Below, in pieces: positions 1-5,407 of a DNA stretch of 5,407 nucleotides. Positions within the stretch are counted from its first letter, which is position 1, and each line of letters begins with the position of its first letter. The position numbers and the translations under genes are program-made. The stretch is from Syntrophobacter sp. SbD2 (GTDB lineage Bacteria; Desulfobacterota; Syntrophobacteria; Syntrophobacterales; Syntrophobacteraceae): the NCBI GenBank assembly GCA_900290385.1, contig OMSV01000214.1, positions 7,257-12,663 of the forward strand, read 5' to 3'. The notes beneath the pieces are model-generated. The model saw only the letters and a list, made by a program, of their open reading frames with translations, had not been told where the DNA came from and did not search any database.

Positions 1-32
1 ACGGCATATAATAATGCGCTCGTACGCTTCAT
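1..32 (-). CDS. Start of a gene running off the left edge; possible exported protein
   Basis: Only ten whole codons are visible. On the minus strand an ATG at 32-30 opens the reading MKRTSALLYA and continues past the edge. An AGAGG ribosome binding site (complement of 40-44) lies seven bases upstream, which is good spacing and the main reason for believing this start. Two basic residues followed by a hydrophobic run resemble the beginning of a Sec signal peptide, but ten residues cannot prove that. The gene lies downstream of the ABC exporter on the same strand, separated by 210 bp. That gap is wide enough for its own promoter. Function cannot be named. The call would fail if the frame closes within a few codons beyond the window. 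Confidence 0.45.
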   Translation of the reverse strand, partial: MKRTSALLYA

Positions 33-242
33 AAAAACACCTCTGGCTGGACCGCGCCGCTGCGAACGGCCGCCGGGGCGCACAGAAAGCGGCTTCGGAA
101 GGGATGGACCGGCCACTTTGGCGTCACTTACGATCTTAATTATTTGATTTTTTCCAATGCCTTATAATTAATAACAAAAATGAAATCACATATCCATGGC
201 GAAAACAGTACCTTCAAAAGCCGGTCCCTGCACTGAGATTGT
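33..242. other. Intergenic gap with a GC-rich block and an AT-rich block
   Basis: This gap separates the ABC exporter stop codon from the minus-strand start at 32. Positions 41-120 are about 71% G+C and contain a short inverted repeat, GCGCC (54-58) with GGCGC (77-81), and a direct repeat TGGACCG (48-54 and 105-111). Positions about 130-195 are strongly AT-rich and could hold a minus-strand promoter, but I find no convincing -35/-10 pair. No clear terminator (stable stem followed by T's in the minus direction) follows the ABC gene. The GC-rich block would be the 5' leader of the edge gene. I could not match it to a riboswitch class I know. Confidence 0.35.
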
Positions 243-2015
243 CTATTCAATTGCCCTTCCGTGCTCGTCCAGGCCGAATTGAGACTGGTAAAGCGCGGCG
301 AAAGGGCCTTGCGCCCTGATGAGACCGTTGAAAGGACCCTCCTCGATAATCTCGCCTTTGCCAAGCACGATGATCCGGTCAGCCTTGCGGACTGTCGATA
401 GCCTGTGGGCAATGATGAAGGTTGTGCGGGCCGAGGTCAGTTGTTCCAATCCCTCCATGATAAGAAATTCCGTCTCGGCGTCAACCGAAGAAGTCGGCTC
501 ATCGAGAATCAGAATCGGCGAGTTTCGCAAAATAGCTCGAGCAATCGTTATGCGTTGCCGCTCTCCCTCTGAAAGTGTTGCGCCCTGCTCGCCCACTATG
601 GTTTCATATTTATCCGGAAGCCTCTCTATCGATTCGTGTATCCGGGCAAGTTTGGCGGCGGAGATCACCTCTTCAAGCCTGGCTTCGGGCCTGCCGTAAG
701 CTATGTTGTCCAGCACCGAAACCGGAAAGACCAGGGGAGGCTGAAGCACCATGGAAACCTGGCGCCGAAGCGACTTCAACTGGTAGTCGCGCAGGTCGAT
801 ACCGTCAAGCAGGACCCTACCTGAGCGAGGATCGTAGAACCGTGGAATCAGGCTCACCAGTGTCGATTTTCCGACCCCAGTCGGACCCACAAAGGCGATC
901 TTCTCCCCCGGCTTGACTCTCAGATTGATATTTTTCAGCACCGGCTGCTCGGATGCGTAATGGAAGGAGACGTTTTCCAAGACCACTTCTCCCTTGGTTC
1001 CCGATTTTGGAAACGCCCGGGTCCCGTCCTTGAGGTCTTTTTCGACTTCGAGTATCTCGAAAACACGCTCCACACCGACTTTGGCGCCCTGAATCAACCC
1101 CCAGGTCTGACAGATTGTGTTCATCGGACCATATAGTGAGGCCAGATAGGCAGTGAAGATTATTATCTCCCCCACGGTTATCTGCCCGCTCATGACATGT
1201 CTGGCGCCCACAAAGACGACGAGCGCTGTCCCTACGGCCATCACCACATTGACAATGCCCGAATAAAATGTCTGAAGAGTGTATAGCTTCAGGCTTGCTC
1301 CGAGGCTCTGGTTGCTCGCGCTCATAAACTTGCGGTGCTCTTCCTCTTCCTTGGTAAAAGCCTGGATGATCCGTATTGCCGACATGGCCCGCTGCACAAC
1401 CGAATAGACCTCGCTTTCCTGCTGGCGTGCAAACATGGCGGCAGTTGTTATCCTGCGGCTCATCAGGGTGATGGATACCAACAGTACAGGGCAAACCGCC
1501 AGTGCAAGAACCGTAAGCTGCCAGTCGATCTTCATCATCACGAAGAACATACCGGCCAGCAGGACCAGGGAGCTGACAATCGGGAAGACCCCGTTCATTG
1601 TGAGGCTCTGGATGGCATATGTGTCTGCGGTAACCCGGTACAGGAGATCTCCCACTTTGCGGCGGTTGTGGAAGGCAAGCGAAAGCCGCTGAAGGTGGGC
1701 ATAGAGGTCCCCGCGCATGTCATTTACCATCTTCTGGCCTATCTTGATGGTTGTGTAGTTGTTCAACAGAGTGATGCCGCCCAGAACTATATAGATGATA
1801 ACCAGGCCGATCACCGCCAAAATCAGAAGACTTGCGGGGCTAAAGACGTTTTGCAATCCCCACGGAGCGGGTTTACCGCTCAGGACGCTGTCAATTATAA
1901 CCTTTAGCGGCCAGGGCTTGAGCAGTTCGCAGCCACTTATGATAAAAACCTGAGCTAGCGCAATCAGAAACGGAAACTTATAAGGCAATAAATACTTCAG
2001 AGTTTTTTTGAACAT
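243..2015 (-). CDS. ABC exporter, fused membrane and ATPase domains (MsbA/MdlB-like half-transporter)
   Basis: This is a complete 590-residue type I (type IV fold) ABC exporter half-transporter, expected to work as a dimer in the inner membrane. It couples ATP hydrolysis to outward transport of a lipid, drug or peptide; the substrate cannot be read from sequence. The N-terminal membrane domain has six hydrophobic segments, near residues 13-35, 61-84, 143-163, 166-186, 250-272 and 281-302. The ATPase domain begins near 343. It shows Walker A GPTGVGKST (377-385), the Q-loop glutamine 425, the signature LSEGE (481-485), Walker B ILILDEPT (501-508) with catalytic Glu506, the D-loop SSVD (509-512) and the switch histidine 537. 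The signature differs from the canonical LSGGQ at two positions, but the Ser and second Gly are kept. The start ATG at 2015 has a GGGAG ribosome binding site about nine bases upstream. No accessory gene (outer-membrane factor, adaptor or peptidase) lies beside it. Length is normal for the family. Confidence 0.93.
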   Translation of the reverse strand: MFKKTLKYLLPYKFPFLIALAQVFIISGCELLKPWPLKVIIDSVLSGKPAPWGLQNVFSPASLLILAVIGLVIIYIVLGGITLLNNYTTIKIGQKMVNDMRGDLYAHLQRLSLAFHNRRKVGDLLYRVTADTYAIQSLTMNGVFPIVSSLVLLAGMFFVMMKIDWQLTVLALAVCPVLLVSITLMSRRITTAAMFARQQESEVYSVVQRAMSAIRIIQAFTKEEEEHRKFMSASNQSLGASLKLYTLQTFYSGIVNVVMAVGTALVVFVGARHVMSGQITVGEIIIFTAYLASLYGPMNTICQTWGLIQGAKVGVERVFEILEVEKDLKDGTRAFPKSGTKGEVVLENVSFHYASEQPVLKNINLRVKPGEKIAFVGPTGVGKSTLVSLIPRFYDPRSGRVLLDGIDLRDYQLKSLRRQVSMVLQPPLVFPVSVLDNIAYGRPEARLEEVISAAKLARIHESIERLPDKYETIVGEQGATLSEGERQRITIARAILRNSPILILDEPTSSVDAETEFLIMEGLEQLTSARTTFIIAHRLSTVRKADRIIVLGKGEIIEEGPFNGLIRAQGPFAALYQSQFGLDEHGRAIE

Positions 2016-2092
2016 GGGAAAAACTTCTCCCTGGCGAAACTTCGTGAGTCCATTAAAAGATTTGAGCCCGTAAACAAAACAACCCGGCGCCG

Positions 2093-2112
2093 ACCTGTTG
2101 ATTTCAACGGGT
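2093..2112 (-). promoter_or_regulatory. Stem-loop in the leader of the ABC exporter gene
   Basis: Positions 2093-2100 (ACCTGTTG) pair with 2105-2112 (CAACGGGT) across a four-base loop, giving an eight-base-pair stem with one G-T pair. If the minus-strand promoter proposed at 2126-2154 is used, this hairpin sits near the 5' end of the ABC mRNA, about 80 bases before the start codon. An overlapping alternative pairing exists between CAAC (2080-2083) and GTTG (2097-2100). It could stabilise the mRNA, be an operator, or be chance. Confidence 0.25.
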
Positions 2113-2125
2113 ATTTAATCCGGCT

Positions 2126-2154
2126 TTTATAAAAGGGAAAGCAAAAACTCTCAT
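2126..2154 (-). promoter_or_regulatory. Candidate sigma-70-type promoter for the ABC exporter
   Basis: Read on the minus strand, ATGAGA (complement of 2149-2154) and TATAAA (complement of 2126-2131) are separated by 17 bases. They match the -35 and -10 consensus at four and five of six positions. Transcription would begin near 2119 and give a leader of about 100 bases. This rests on motif match and position only. Confidence 0.35.
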
Positions 2155-2160
2155 CCGTGC

Positions 2161-2211
2161 CTCTATCTGCCCGATATTGACACTAATGCTCATTGGAGAT
2201 AGAGTTTTTTT
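2161..2211 (+). promoter_or_regulatory. Inverted repeat enclosing a promoter, followed by a T-run
   Basis: CTCTATCT at 2161-2168 and its exact reverse complement AGATAGAG at 2197-2204 are eight-base arms separated by 28 bases, followed at once by seven T's (2205-2211). The spacer contains the perfect -35 hexamer of the plus-strand promoter, and the right arm overlaps its -10. The arrangement could be a paired operator where a regulator blocks the promoter. The T-run could instead make it a weak terminator for transcripts arriving from the left, although no plus-strand gene lies upstream in this window. Confidence 0.3.
2177..2205 (+). promoter_or_regulatory. Candidate sigma-70 promoter for the AAA ATPase remnant
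   Basis: TTGACA at 2177-2182 is a perfect -35 hexamer. Seventeen bases later TAGAGT (2200-2205) matches the -10 consensus at four of six positions. Transcription would start near 2212, about 23 bases before the ATG at 2235, leaving room for the ribosome binding site. A working promoter would mean that the broken gene may still be transcribed. Confidence 0.45.
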
Positions 2212-2234
2212 GACCCTTATCGGAGATTGGGAAA

Positions 2235-2777
2235 ATGCTGACTCAAAAAGCTGACGCCGTTGAACTCGTTGAACTGCACCTCACCGCCGAGATCTACAAC
2301 CGTGTCCACAAACTCATGGAAGCCGATCTGCCGCCTGATATAAGGAACAACTATTTCGACTCGCGCATTGAAGCCGTGCGCAGGCCCATTTTGGTGAGCA
2401 GAGAGGATGCCGAAAAGATATGCGGCGCAGATAATGTTAAACCGATATTAGCTGATCTGCCTTTCGTGGAAATCGACGGAGCCGGCCGCCTGATTCGGCT
2501 GGCCGAGTTCGATGCCGCCGCAGCCTGGTTCGCCTCTCAGGACGTCTCCGAAGCGATACTCGAAAACCCCGTGCTTGCCCATTACTACCAGAAATTCGAC
2601 CCCGATGTGAGTTACCCGCAAGCAAGGGTGGTCAATCAGTCAATTCTGGCCCGCGCCGGCAAGCTGCATGCCAGAGTGGAGAAGCTCTACGGGGAGGAAT
2701 CCGAAGAATTACTAAAGCTGGTGACCATAAAGCTTCCTGACACTTTTGAAGGCGGTCGACGATATCAGCCTTGTTGA
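2235..2777 (+). pseudogene. AAA-family ATPase remnant, N-terminal fragment
   Basis: This 180-codon frame begins at ATG 2235 with a GGAG ribosome binding site (2222-2225) nine bases upstream, so the start of the old gene is intact. Residues 1 to about 172 look like a genuine, mostly helical, charged N-terminal domain that I do not recognise as a named family. The last few residues, after TFEG, differ in character and end at a TGA. The companion fragment starting at about 2746 carries the C-terminal half of an AAA module in another frame. In an intact AAA protein the Walker A and Walker B region would lie between these parts, but no such sequence occurs in any frame here. I infer that an internal deletion, plausibly some 300-400 bp from usual AAA spacing, joined the halves out of frame near 2735-2755. 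A truncated 180-residue protein could still be made. It would have no ATPase site. Confidence 0.6.
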
Positions 2778-3244
2778 GGACGGCGTACTGCTGATCGCTG
2801 CGACCAACTATCCGCAACTCCTCGATCATGCCGCCTGGAGACGATTTGACAATGTGATGAACTTTGTCGTCCCGGACGAAGAGATGAGACGCAGGATTTT
2901 CGAAAAGATCCTGGAAAAGGTCGACGCCACGATCAACCTCGCCGAGCTTGCAAGACTCACCGACCGATATACCGGCTCAGACCTTCGCATTGTTGTCCGC
3001 GAGGCCGTCTTGAGCGCTCTTCTTCAGGACAGAAAAAAAATTACGCAGGCGGACCTCATCCTGGCTATCGAACAATTCCGGCGAAGAAACTCCGACTACC
3101 GCCAGGGTGCAGGGGCTGATCAAAATTACGCAGGCGGACCTCATCCTGGCTATCGAACAATTCCGGCGAAGAAACTCAGACTACCGCCAGGGTGCAGGGG
3201 CTGATTCTTTCAAGTCGAATCCGACAATATGTGATCGCCAATAA
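2746..3244 (+). pseudogene. AAA-family ATPase remnant, C-terminal half of the AAA module
   Basis: From TTG 2746 this frame encodes the second half of an AAA ATPase domain. It has the sensor-1 segment VLLIAATNYP (residues 14-23, Asn21), then LLDHAAWRRFD (25-35) with the expected arginine-finger pair Arg32/Arg33. The C-terminal helical lid follows, with the sensor-2-type segment TGSDLR (76-81). Walker A and Walker B are missing, so it cannot hydrolyse ATP. There is no proper ribosome binding site, and TTG 2746 overlaps the upstream fragment, so it is unlikely to be an independent gene. As it stands, the frame closes at TGA 3202-3204 after an 85-bp tandem duplication shifts it. Read through the second copy in its own frame, the original tail continues ADSFKSNPTICDRQ to a TAA at 3242-3244. 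That is the likely ancestral stop. Confidence 0.7.
3037..3205 (+). repeat. 85-bp tandem duplication, two copies
   Basis: Positions 3037-3120 are repeated at 3122-3205 with a period of 85 bp. They differ at one base of 84: C at 3093, A at 3178. The unit codes for the last helix of the AAA lid, beginning ITQADLILAIEQF. Because 85 is not a multiple of three, the second copy is read out of frame and the protein tail is replaced. The single difference is synonymous (serine codons TCC and TCA) in the ancestral frame of each copy. Confidence 0.95.
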
Positions 3245-3378
3245 TTGTTATCGGAGCTGATATATGTTGATGATAGATATGATAGTACATCCAATTGCCG
3301 TCTGTTCTCTACCATTTTGGTATAGTTCGACATGACCGAAGAAATACAATATTCTGCATTTGTAATAAGCGACGCACA

Positions 3379-3392
3379 TGCCTCAATAGGCA
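3379..3392. promoter_or_regulatory. Short perfect inverted repeat, possible operator
   Basis: TGCCT (3379-3383) and AGGCA (3388-3392) form a perfect five-base inverted repeat around CAAT. No T-run follows, so it is not a rho-independent terminator. It lies about 150 bases before the hydrogenase start and could bind a dimeric regulator. Five-base arms also arise easily by chance. Confidence 0.2.
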
Positions 3393-3415
3393 AGACACAC
3401 TATCCAGCACAGATT

Positions 3416-3439
3416 AATGCATAACAAAATTATTGCATT
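3416..3439. promoter_or_regulatory. Imperfect inverted repeat upstream of the hydrogenase operon
   Basis: AATGCATAA (3416-3424) pairs with TTATTGCATT (3430-3439) across the loop CAAAA, with a single extra T at 3433. This gives nine pairs interrupted by one bulge. It is AT-rich and lacks a T-run, so an operator is more likely than a terminator. It lies about 55-80 bases upstream of the candidate -10 box. Confidence 0.28.
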
Positions 3440-3493
3440 CCACACTGACATAATTTAAAAGGTTTAACATGCGTGGCACAGGTTTGTCGGAAT

Positions 3494-3499
3494 TATAAT
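3494..3499 (+). promoter_or_regulatory. Candidate -10 box for the hydrogenase operon
   Basis: TATAAT is a perfect -10 hexamer and would start transcription near 3506, about 30 bases before the ATG at 3536. No good -35 hexamer lies 16-18 bases upstream, so an activator would be needed if this is the promoter. It lies downstream of the alternative GTG at 3473, which would exclude that GTG as a start. Confidence 0.3.
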
Positions 3500-3524
3500 G
3501 TATTGTCTTTCGTTGATGGCCTGC

Positions 3525-3532
3525 AGGAGGAG
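3525..3532 (+). promoter_or_regulatory. Strong ribosome binding site that fixes the hydrogenase small-subunit start
   Basis: AGGAGGAG ends three bases before ATG 3536, with the AGGAGG core five bases away. The reading frame stays open back to a GTG at 3473, but no comparable site precedes that codon. Starting at 3536 also places the twin-arginine motif at residues 17-23, a normal distance for a Tat signal. Confidence 0.8.
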
Positions 3533-3535
3533 CTA

Positions 3536-4474
3536 ATGAGTCAAGGAAAAGGTCTGTTGGAGCGATTAGAGCGGAAGGGGATTTCGCGAAGAGATTTCAT
3601 GAAGTACTGCACCACCCTTACCGCAACTATGGGACTGTCCTCAGCTTACGTATCAAAAGTAGCCGCTGCATTGGCGAGCGCTCCGCGCCCGCCCGTTATC
3701 TGGATGGCACTGGCCGAATGCACCGGTTGCGCTGAAAGCACTCTGCGAACCATGTATCCATGGATCGACGAGTTAGTGCTCGACATTATCTCGCTCGACT
3801 ATCATGAAACGATTATGGCCCCTTCGGGAGAGGCGGCGGAAAAATCGTTGCATGACTCGGTTGCCAAAAATGCCGGGAAATTCATCCTGGTCGTGGACGG
3901 TGCGGTTCCGACCGGCGATAACGGCAATTTCGGAACCATGTCCGGCAAAACTATGCTGGAGACAATAAAGGAGATCGCACCCAAAGCGATGGCTACCATC
4001 TGTATAGGCACATGCGCATCGTTCGGCGGGCTTCCCGCAGCCGCTCCCAACCCAACGGAAGCCAAAAGCGTGGGCGAAGTTACCGGGCTCAAGACCGTTA
4101 ACATCCCCGGTTGTCCGCCAAACCCGATAAACTTTGTGGGAACGGTGGTAAATTTTCTGCTGTTTGGCAAGCTGCCCTCGCTCGACGACAAGGGACGGCC
4201 ACTTTTTGCTTACGGACAGCTCGTTCATGACCAGTGTCCGAGACGGGCTCATTTCGATTCAGGCGAATTCGTGACCAACTTCAACTCGGAGGAAGCCAGA
4301 AAAGGTTTTTGCCTCTACCAGATGGGGTGCAAAGGCCCCGAAACCTACAACAACTGCCCCATAGTCAAGTTTAACGATGGGACGAGCTGGCCCGTTCAAG
4401 CGGGACATCCCTGCATCGGCTGCAGCGAACCCAATTTCTGGGACAAATTCACTCCCTTCTTTAAATCGGCCTGA
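3536..4474 (+). CDS. hynB: Periplasmic [NiFe] hydrogenase small subunit (Tat-exported, soluble type)
   Basis: This is the electron-transfer subunit of a group 1 uptake-type [NiFe] hydrogenase, 312 residues. A Tat signal leads: SRRDFMK (17-23), a hydrophobic stretch to about 46, and a likely cut after ASA (47-49). The mature protein carries all expected cluster ligands. The proximal [4Fe-4S] has Cys62, Cys65, Cys160 and Cys193. The distal [4Fe-4S] has His231, Cys234, Cys259 and Cys265. The medial [3Fe-4S] has Cys274, Cys293 and Cys296. The proximal site reads CTGC and lacks the two extra cysteines of oxygen-tolerant enzymes. The protein ends at [16 protein letters not shown], without the C-terminal anchor helix of HyaA-type subunits. 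In this it resembles soluble Desulfovibrio enzymes, whose usual electron partner is a c-type cytochrome. The large-subunit gene follows 63 bp downstream with no terminator, so they are cotranscribed. Tandem stops TGA-TAG end the frame. The symbol follows Desulfovibrio usage; hyaA is the equivalent elsewhere. Confidence 0.96.
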   Translation: MSQGKGLLERLERKGISRRDFMKYCTTLTATMGLSSAYVSKVAAALASAPRPPVIWMALAECTGCAESTLRTMYPWIDELVLDIISLDYHETIMAPSGEAAEKSLHDSVAKNAGKFILVVDGAVPTGDNGNFGTMSGKTMLETIKEIAPKAMATICIGTCASFGGLPAAAPNPTEAKSVGEVTGLKTVNIPGCPPNPINFVGTVVNFLLFGKLPSLDDKGRPLFAYGQLVHDQCPRRAHFDSGEFVTNFNSEEARKGFCLYQMGCKGPETYNNCPIVKFNDGTSWPVQAGHPCIGCSEPNFWDKFTPFFKSA

Positions 4475-4537
4475 TAGATCGGGACATTTTGGCGGCAAGA
4501 AAACAACGATTCGCTTCTTAAATAAGGAGAAACGATT

Positions 4538-5407
4538 ATGGCAAGAGTGGTAATAGACCCGATCACCAGGATTGAGGGTCACCTCAAAATAGAAGTGGAA
4601 GTGCAAAATGGGAAGGTGACAAACGCATGGAGCAGTTCGACCCTTTTCCGAGGAATCGAGATAATGCTCCAGGGCAGGGACCCCAGGGACGCATATCTTT
4701 TTACGCAGCGCGCCTGCGGCGTTTGCACCTATGTTCACGGCCTGGCCTCTATCCGTGCGGTGGATGACGCTCTTGGGGCAAAAGTACCCGATAACGGGCG
4801 GTTGATCCGCACCCTGCTCCACGGCGCCCAGTACTTGCACGACCATATGGTACATTTCTATCACCTGCATGCGCTAGACTGGGTGGACATTGTGAGCGCC
4901 CTGAAAGCCGACCCGAAGAAGACCGCTGACCTTGTGGCAAAGGTTTCCCCTAACAGCCCCGGCAGCGGGGTAAACGATTTCAAGGCCGTGCAGGACCGTG
5001 TCAAGAAGCTTGTCGAAAGCGGTCAACTCGGGCCTTTCGCCAACGGCTACTGGGGCCACCCGGCATACAAGCTGCCGCCCGAAGCCAACCTGATGGCGGT
5101 TGCTCACTATCTGGCGGCTTTGCGTCAACAAGCCCGCACCGCCAGGCTGATGGCCATATTCGGAGGCAAGAACCCGCATGTCCAAAGCATGACAGTGGGC
5201 GGCGTAACTTGCGCTACCGACCTTACCCCTGACAGAATCGCCGAGTTCAAGTACCTGTGGAAGGAAACAATGGATTTCGTTAACCATGTCTATATCCCGG
5301 ACGTCCTTGCGGTTGCCTCCTTCTACAAGGATTGGGGCAAGATCGGCGGCACAAAGAACTTTCTGTCCTACGGCGATTTCCCAATGGGACCCAAGGAACC
5401 CGACAGC
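4538..5407 (+). CDS. hynA: [NiFe] hydrogenase large subunit, N-terminal part (cut by window edge)
   Basis: This is the catalytic subunit that holds the Ni-Fe(CN)2CO centre and splits or forms H2. The frame is open for 290 codons to the last base, about half the usual length of 530-570 residues. ATG 4538 has an AAGGAGA ribosome binding site (4524-4530) seven bases upstream. Visible motifs are DPITRIEGH (7-15), whose Glu13 matches the conserved proton-transfer glutamate, and the L1 motif RACGVCTYVH (58-67), which supplies nickel and bridging ligands Cys60 and Cys63. The conserved segment GGKNPHVQSMTVGGVTC spans 209-225. The C-terminal DPCxxC ligand pair and the maturation-protease cleavage tail lie beyond the window. 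It has no signal peptide, as expected for a subunit carried across the membrane with its Tat-tagged partner. Maturation genes (endopeptidase, hyp genes) and an electron-acceptor subunit are not in view and could follow. hyaB is the equivalent symbol in other systems. Confidence 0.96.
   Translation, partial: MARVVIDPITRIEGHLKIEVEVQNGKVTNAWSSSTLFRGIEIMLQGRDPRDAYLFTQRACGVCTYVHGLASIRAVDDALGAKVPDNGRLIRTLLHGAQYLHDHMVHFYHLHALDWVDIVSALKADPKKTADLVAKVSPNSPGSGVNDFKAVQDRVKKLVESGQLGPFANGYWGHPAYKLPPEANLMAVAHYLAALRQQARTARLMAIFGGKNPHVQSMTVGGVTCATDLTPDRIAEFKYLWKETMDFVNHVYIPDVLAVASFYKDWGKIGGTKNFLSYGDFPMGPKEPDS

Larger units (their letters stand above)
3245..3535 (+). promoter_or_regulatory. AT-rich region upstream of the hydrogenase operon
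   Basis: This stretch lies between the ancestral stop of the AAA remnant and the hydrogenase small-subunit start. It contains no protein I recognise. G+C is about 36% over 3241-3480, well below the adjoining genes. It holds two short inverted repeats (3379-3392 and 3416-3439), a TATAAT box at 3494-3499 and the hydrogenase ribosome binding site. Two very short frames, 3264-3335 and 3332-3424, are possible but unsupported. The likely role is transcriptional control of the hydrogenase. Confidence 0.5.

Noticed and set aside
1..147. Plus-strand frame open from the left edge to a TGA at 145-147
   Set aside because: The translation is arginine-, proline- and glycine-rich through the GC-rich block and resembles no protein tail. 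The minus-strand start at 32 with its ribosome binding site is a better explanation.
817..1494. Long alternative minus-strand frame of 225 codons inside the ABC exporter
   Set aside because: It is a shadow of the exporter in another frame. The exporter frame has every ABC motif, and this one has none.
3037..3205. CRISPR array or mobile-element end
   Set aside because: There are only two adjoining copies without unique spacers, the repeat is coding sequence of the AAA gene, and no transposase or terminal inverted repeats are present.
2235..3244. Programmed ribosomal frameshift joining the two AAA fragments
   Set aside because: Joining the frames would still lack Walker A and Walker B, so recoding cannot restore a functional ATPase. 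No slippery heptamer with a following stem is evident at the junction.
3181..3393. 70-codon minus-strand frame over the end of the AAA remnant and the intergenic region
   Set aside because: It starts at TTG without a ribosome binding site, overlaps the tandem duplication antisense, and resembles no known protein.
3474..3488. Possible sigma-54 promoter beginning TGGCAC
   Set aside because: The -24 half matches well, but the -12 position reads TGTC where TTGC is expected, so the essential GC is absent at the correct spacing.
3469..3498. Nine-codon frame MRGTGLSEL as a leader peptide
   Set aside because: The ribosome binding site is poor, there is no run of regulatory codons, and there are no attenuator stems around it.
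3473..3535. In-frame GTG at 3473 as the hydrogenase small-subunit start
   Set aside because: It has no ribosome binding site, would add 21 residues before an already complete Tat signal, and lies upstream of a perfect TATAAT. ATG 3536 has a strong AGGAGG.
4259..5287. Minus-strand open frames opposite the hydrogenase large subunit
   Set aside because: They are antisense shadows of a gene with clear catalytic motifs, and have no recognisable domains or ribosome binding sites.

Overview
The window reads as chromosomal DNA of an anaerobic, hydrogen-metabolising bacterium. The small-subunit gene encodes a protein closely resembling the soluble periplasmic [NiFe] hydrogenases of Desulfovibrio (Hyn type). 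This suggests a sulfate reducer or syntroph of the Desulfobacterota (former Deltaproteobacteria). The lineage is an inference from protein character, not from a database search.

Layout, left to right. Positions 1-32 (minus) hold the first codons of a gene that leaves the window, with a good ribosome binding site and a signal-peptide-like start. Positions 243-2015 (minus) hold a complete 590-residue ABC exporter half-transporter (six-helix membrane domain fused to its ATPase). Positions 2016-2234 are a divergent intergenic region with candidate promoters in both directions and two inverted repeats. Positions 2235-3244 (plus) hold the remains of one AAA-family ATPase gene. Its start and ribosome binding site are intact, but the part coding for Walker A and Walker B is absent, the two halves are in different frames, and an 85-bp tandem duplication shifts the frame again near the 3' end. 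Positions 3245-3535 are AT-rich (about 36% G+C over 3241-3480) with no convincing gene; they probably carry the hydrogenase control region. Positions 3536-4474 (plus) encode the Tat-exported [NiFe] hydrogenase small subunit. From 4538 to the right edge runs the N-terminal 290 codons of the large subunit.

The two hydrogenase subunits form an operon and work as one enzyme. The large subunit holds the Ni-Fe site and the small subunit carries electrons through three iron-sulfur clusters. The small subunit's Tat signal exports the folded pair to the periplasm. Its cysteine pattern is the standard oxygen-sensitive type and it lacks a C-terminal membrane anchor. The ABC exporter and the broken AAA gene have no evident functional link to the hydrogenase. 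I see no convincing novel multi-gene system here. The most unusual signals are the decayed AAA gene with its frame-shifting duplication and the structured, AT-rich hydrogenase leader.
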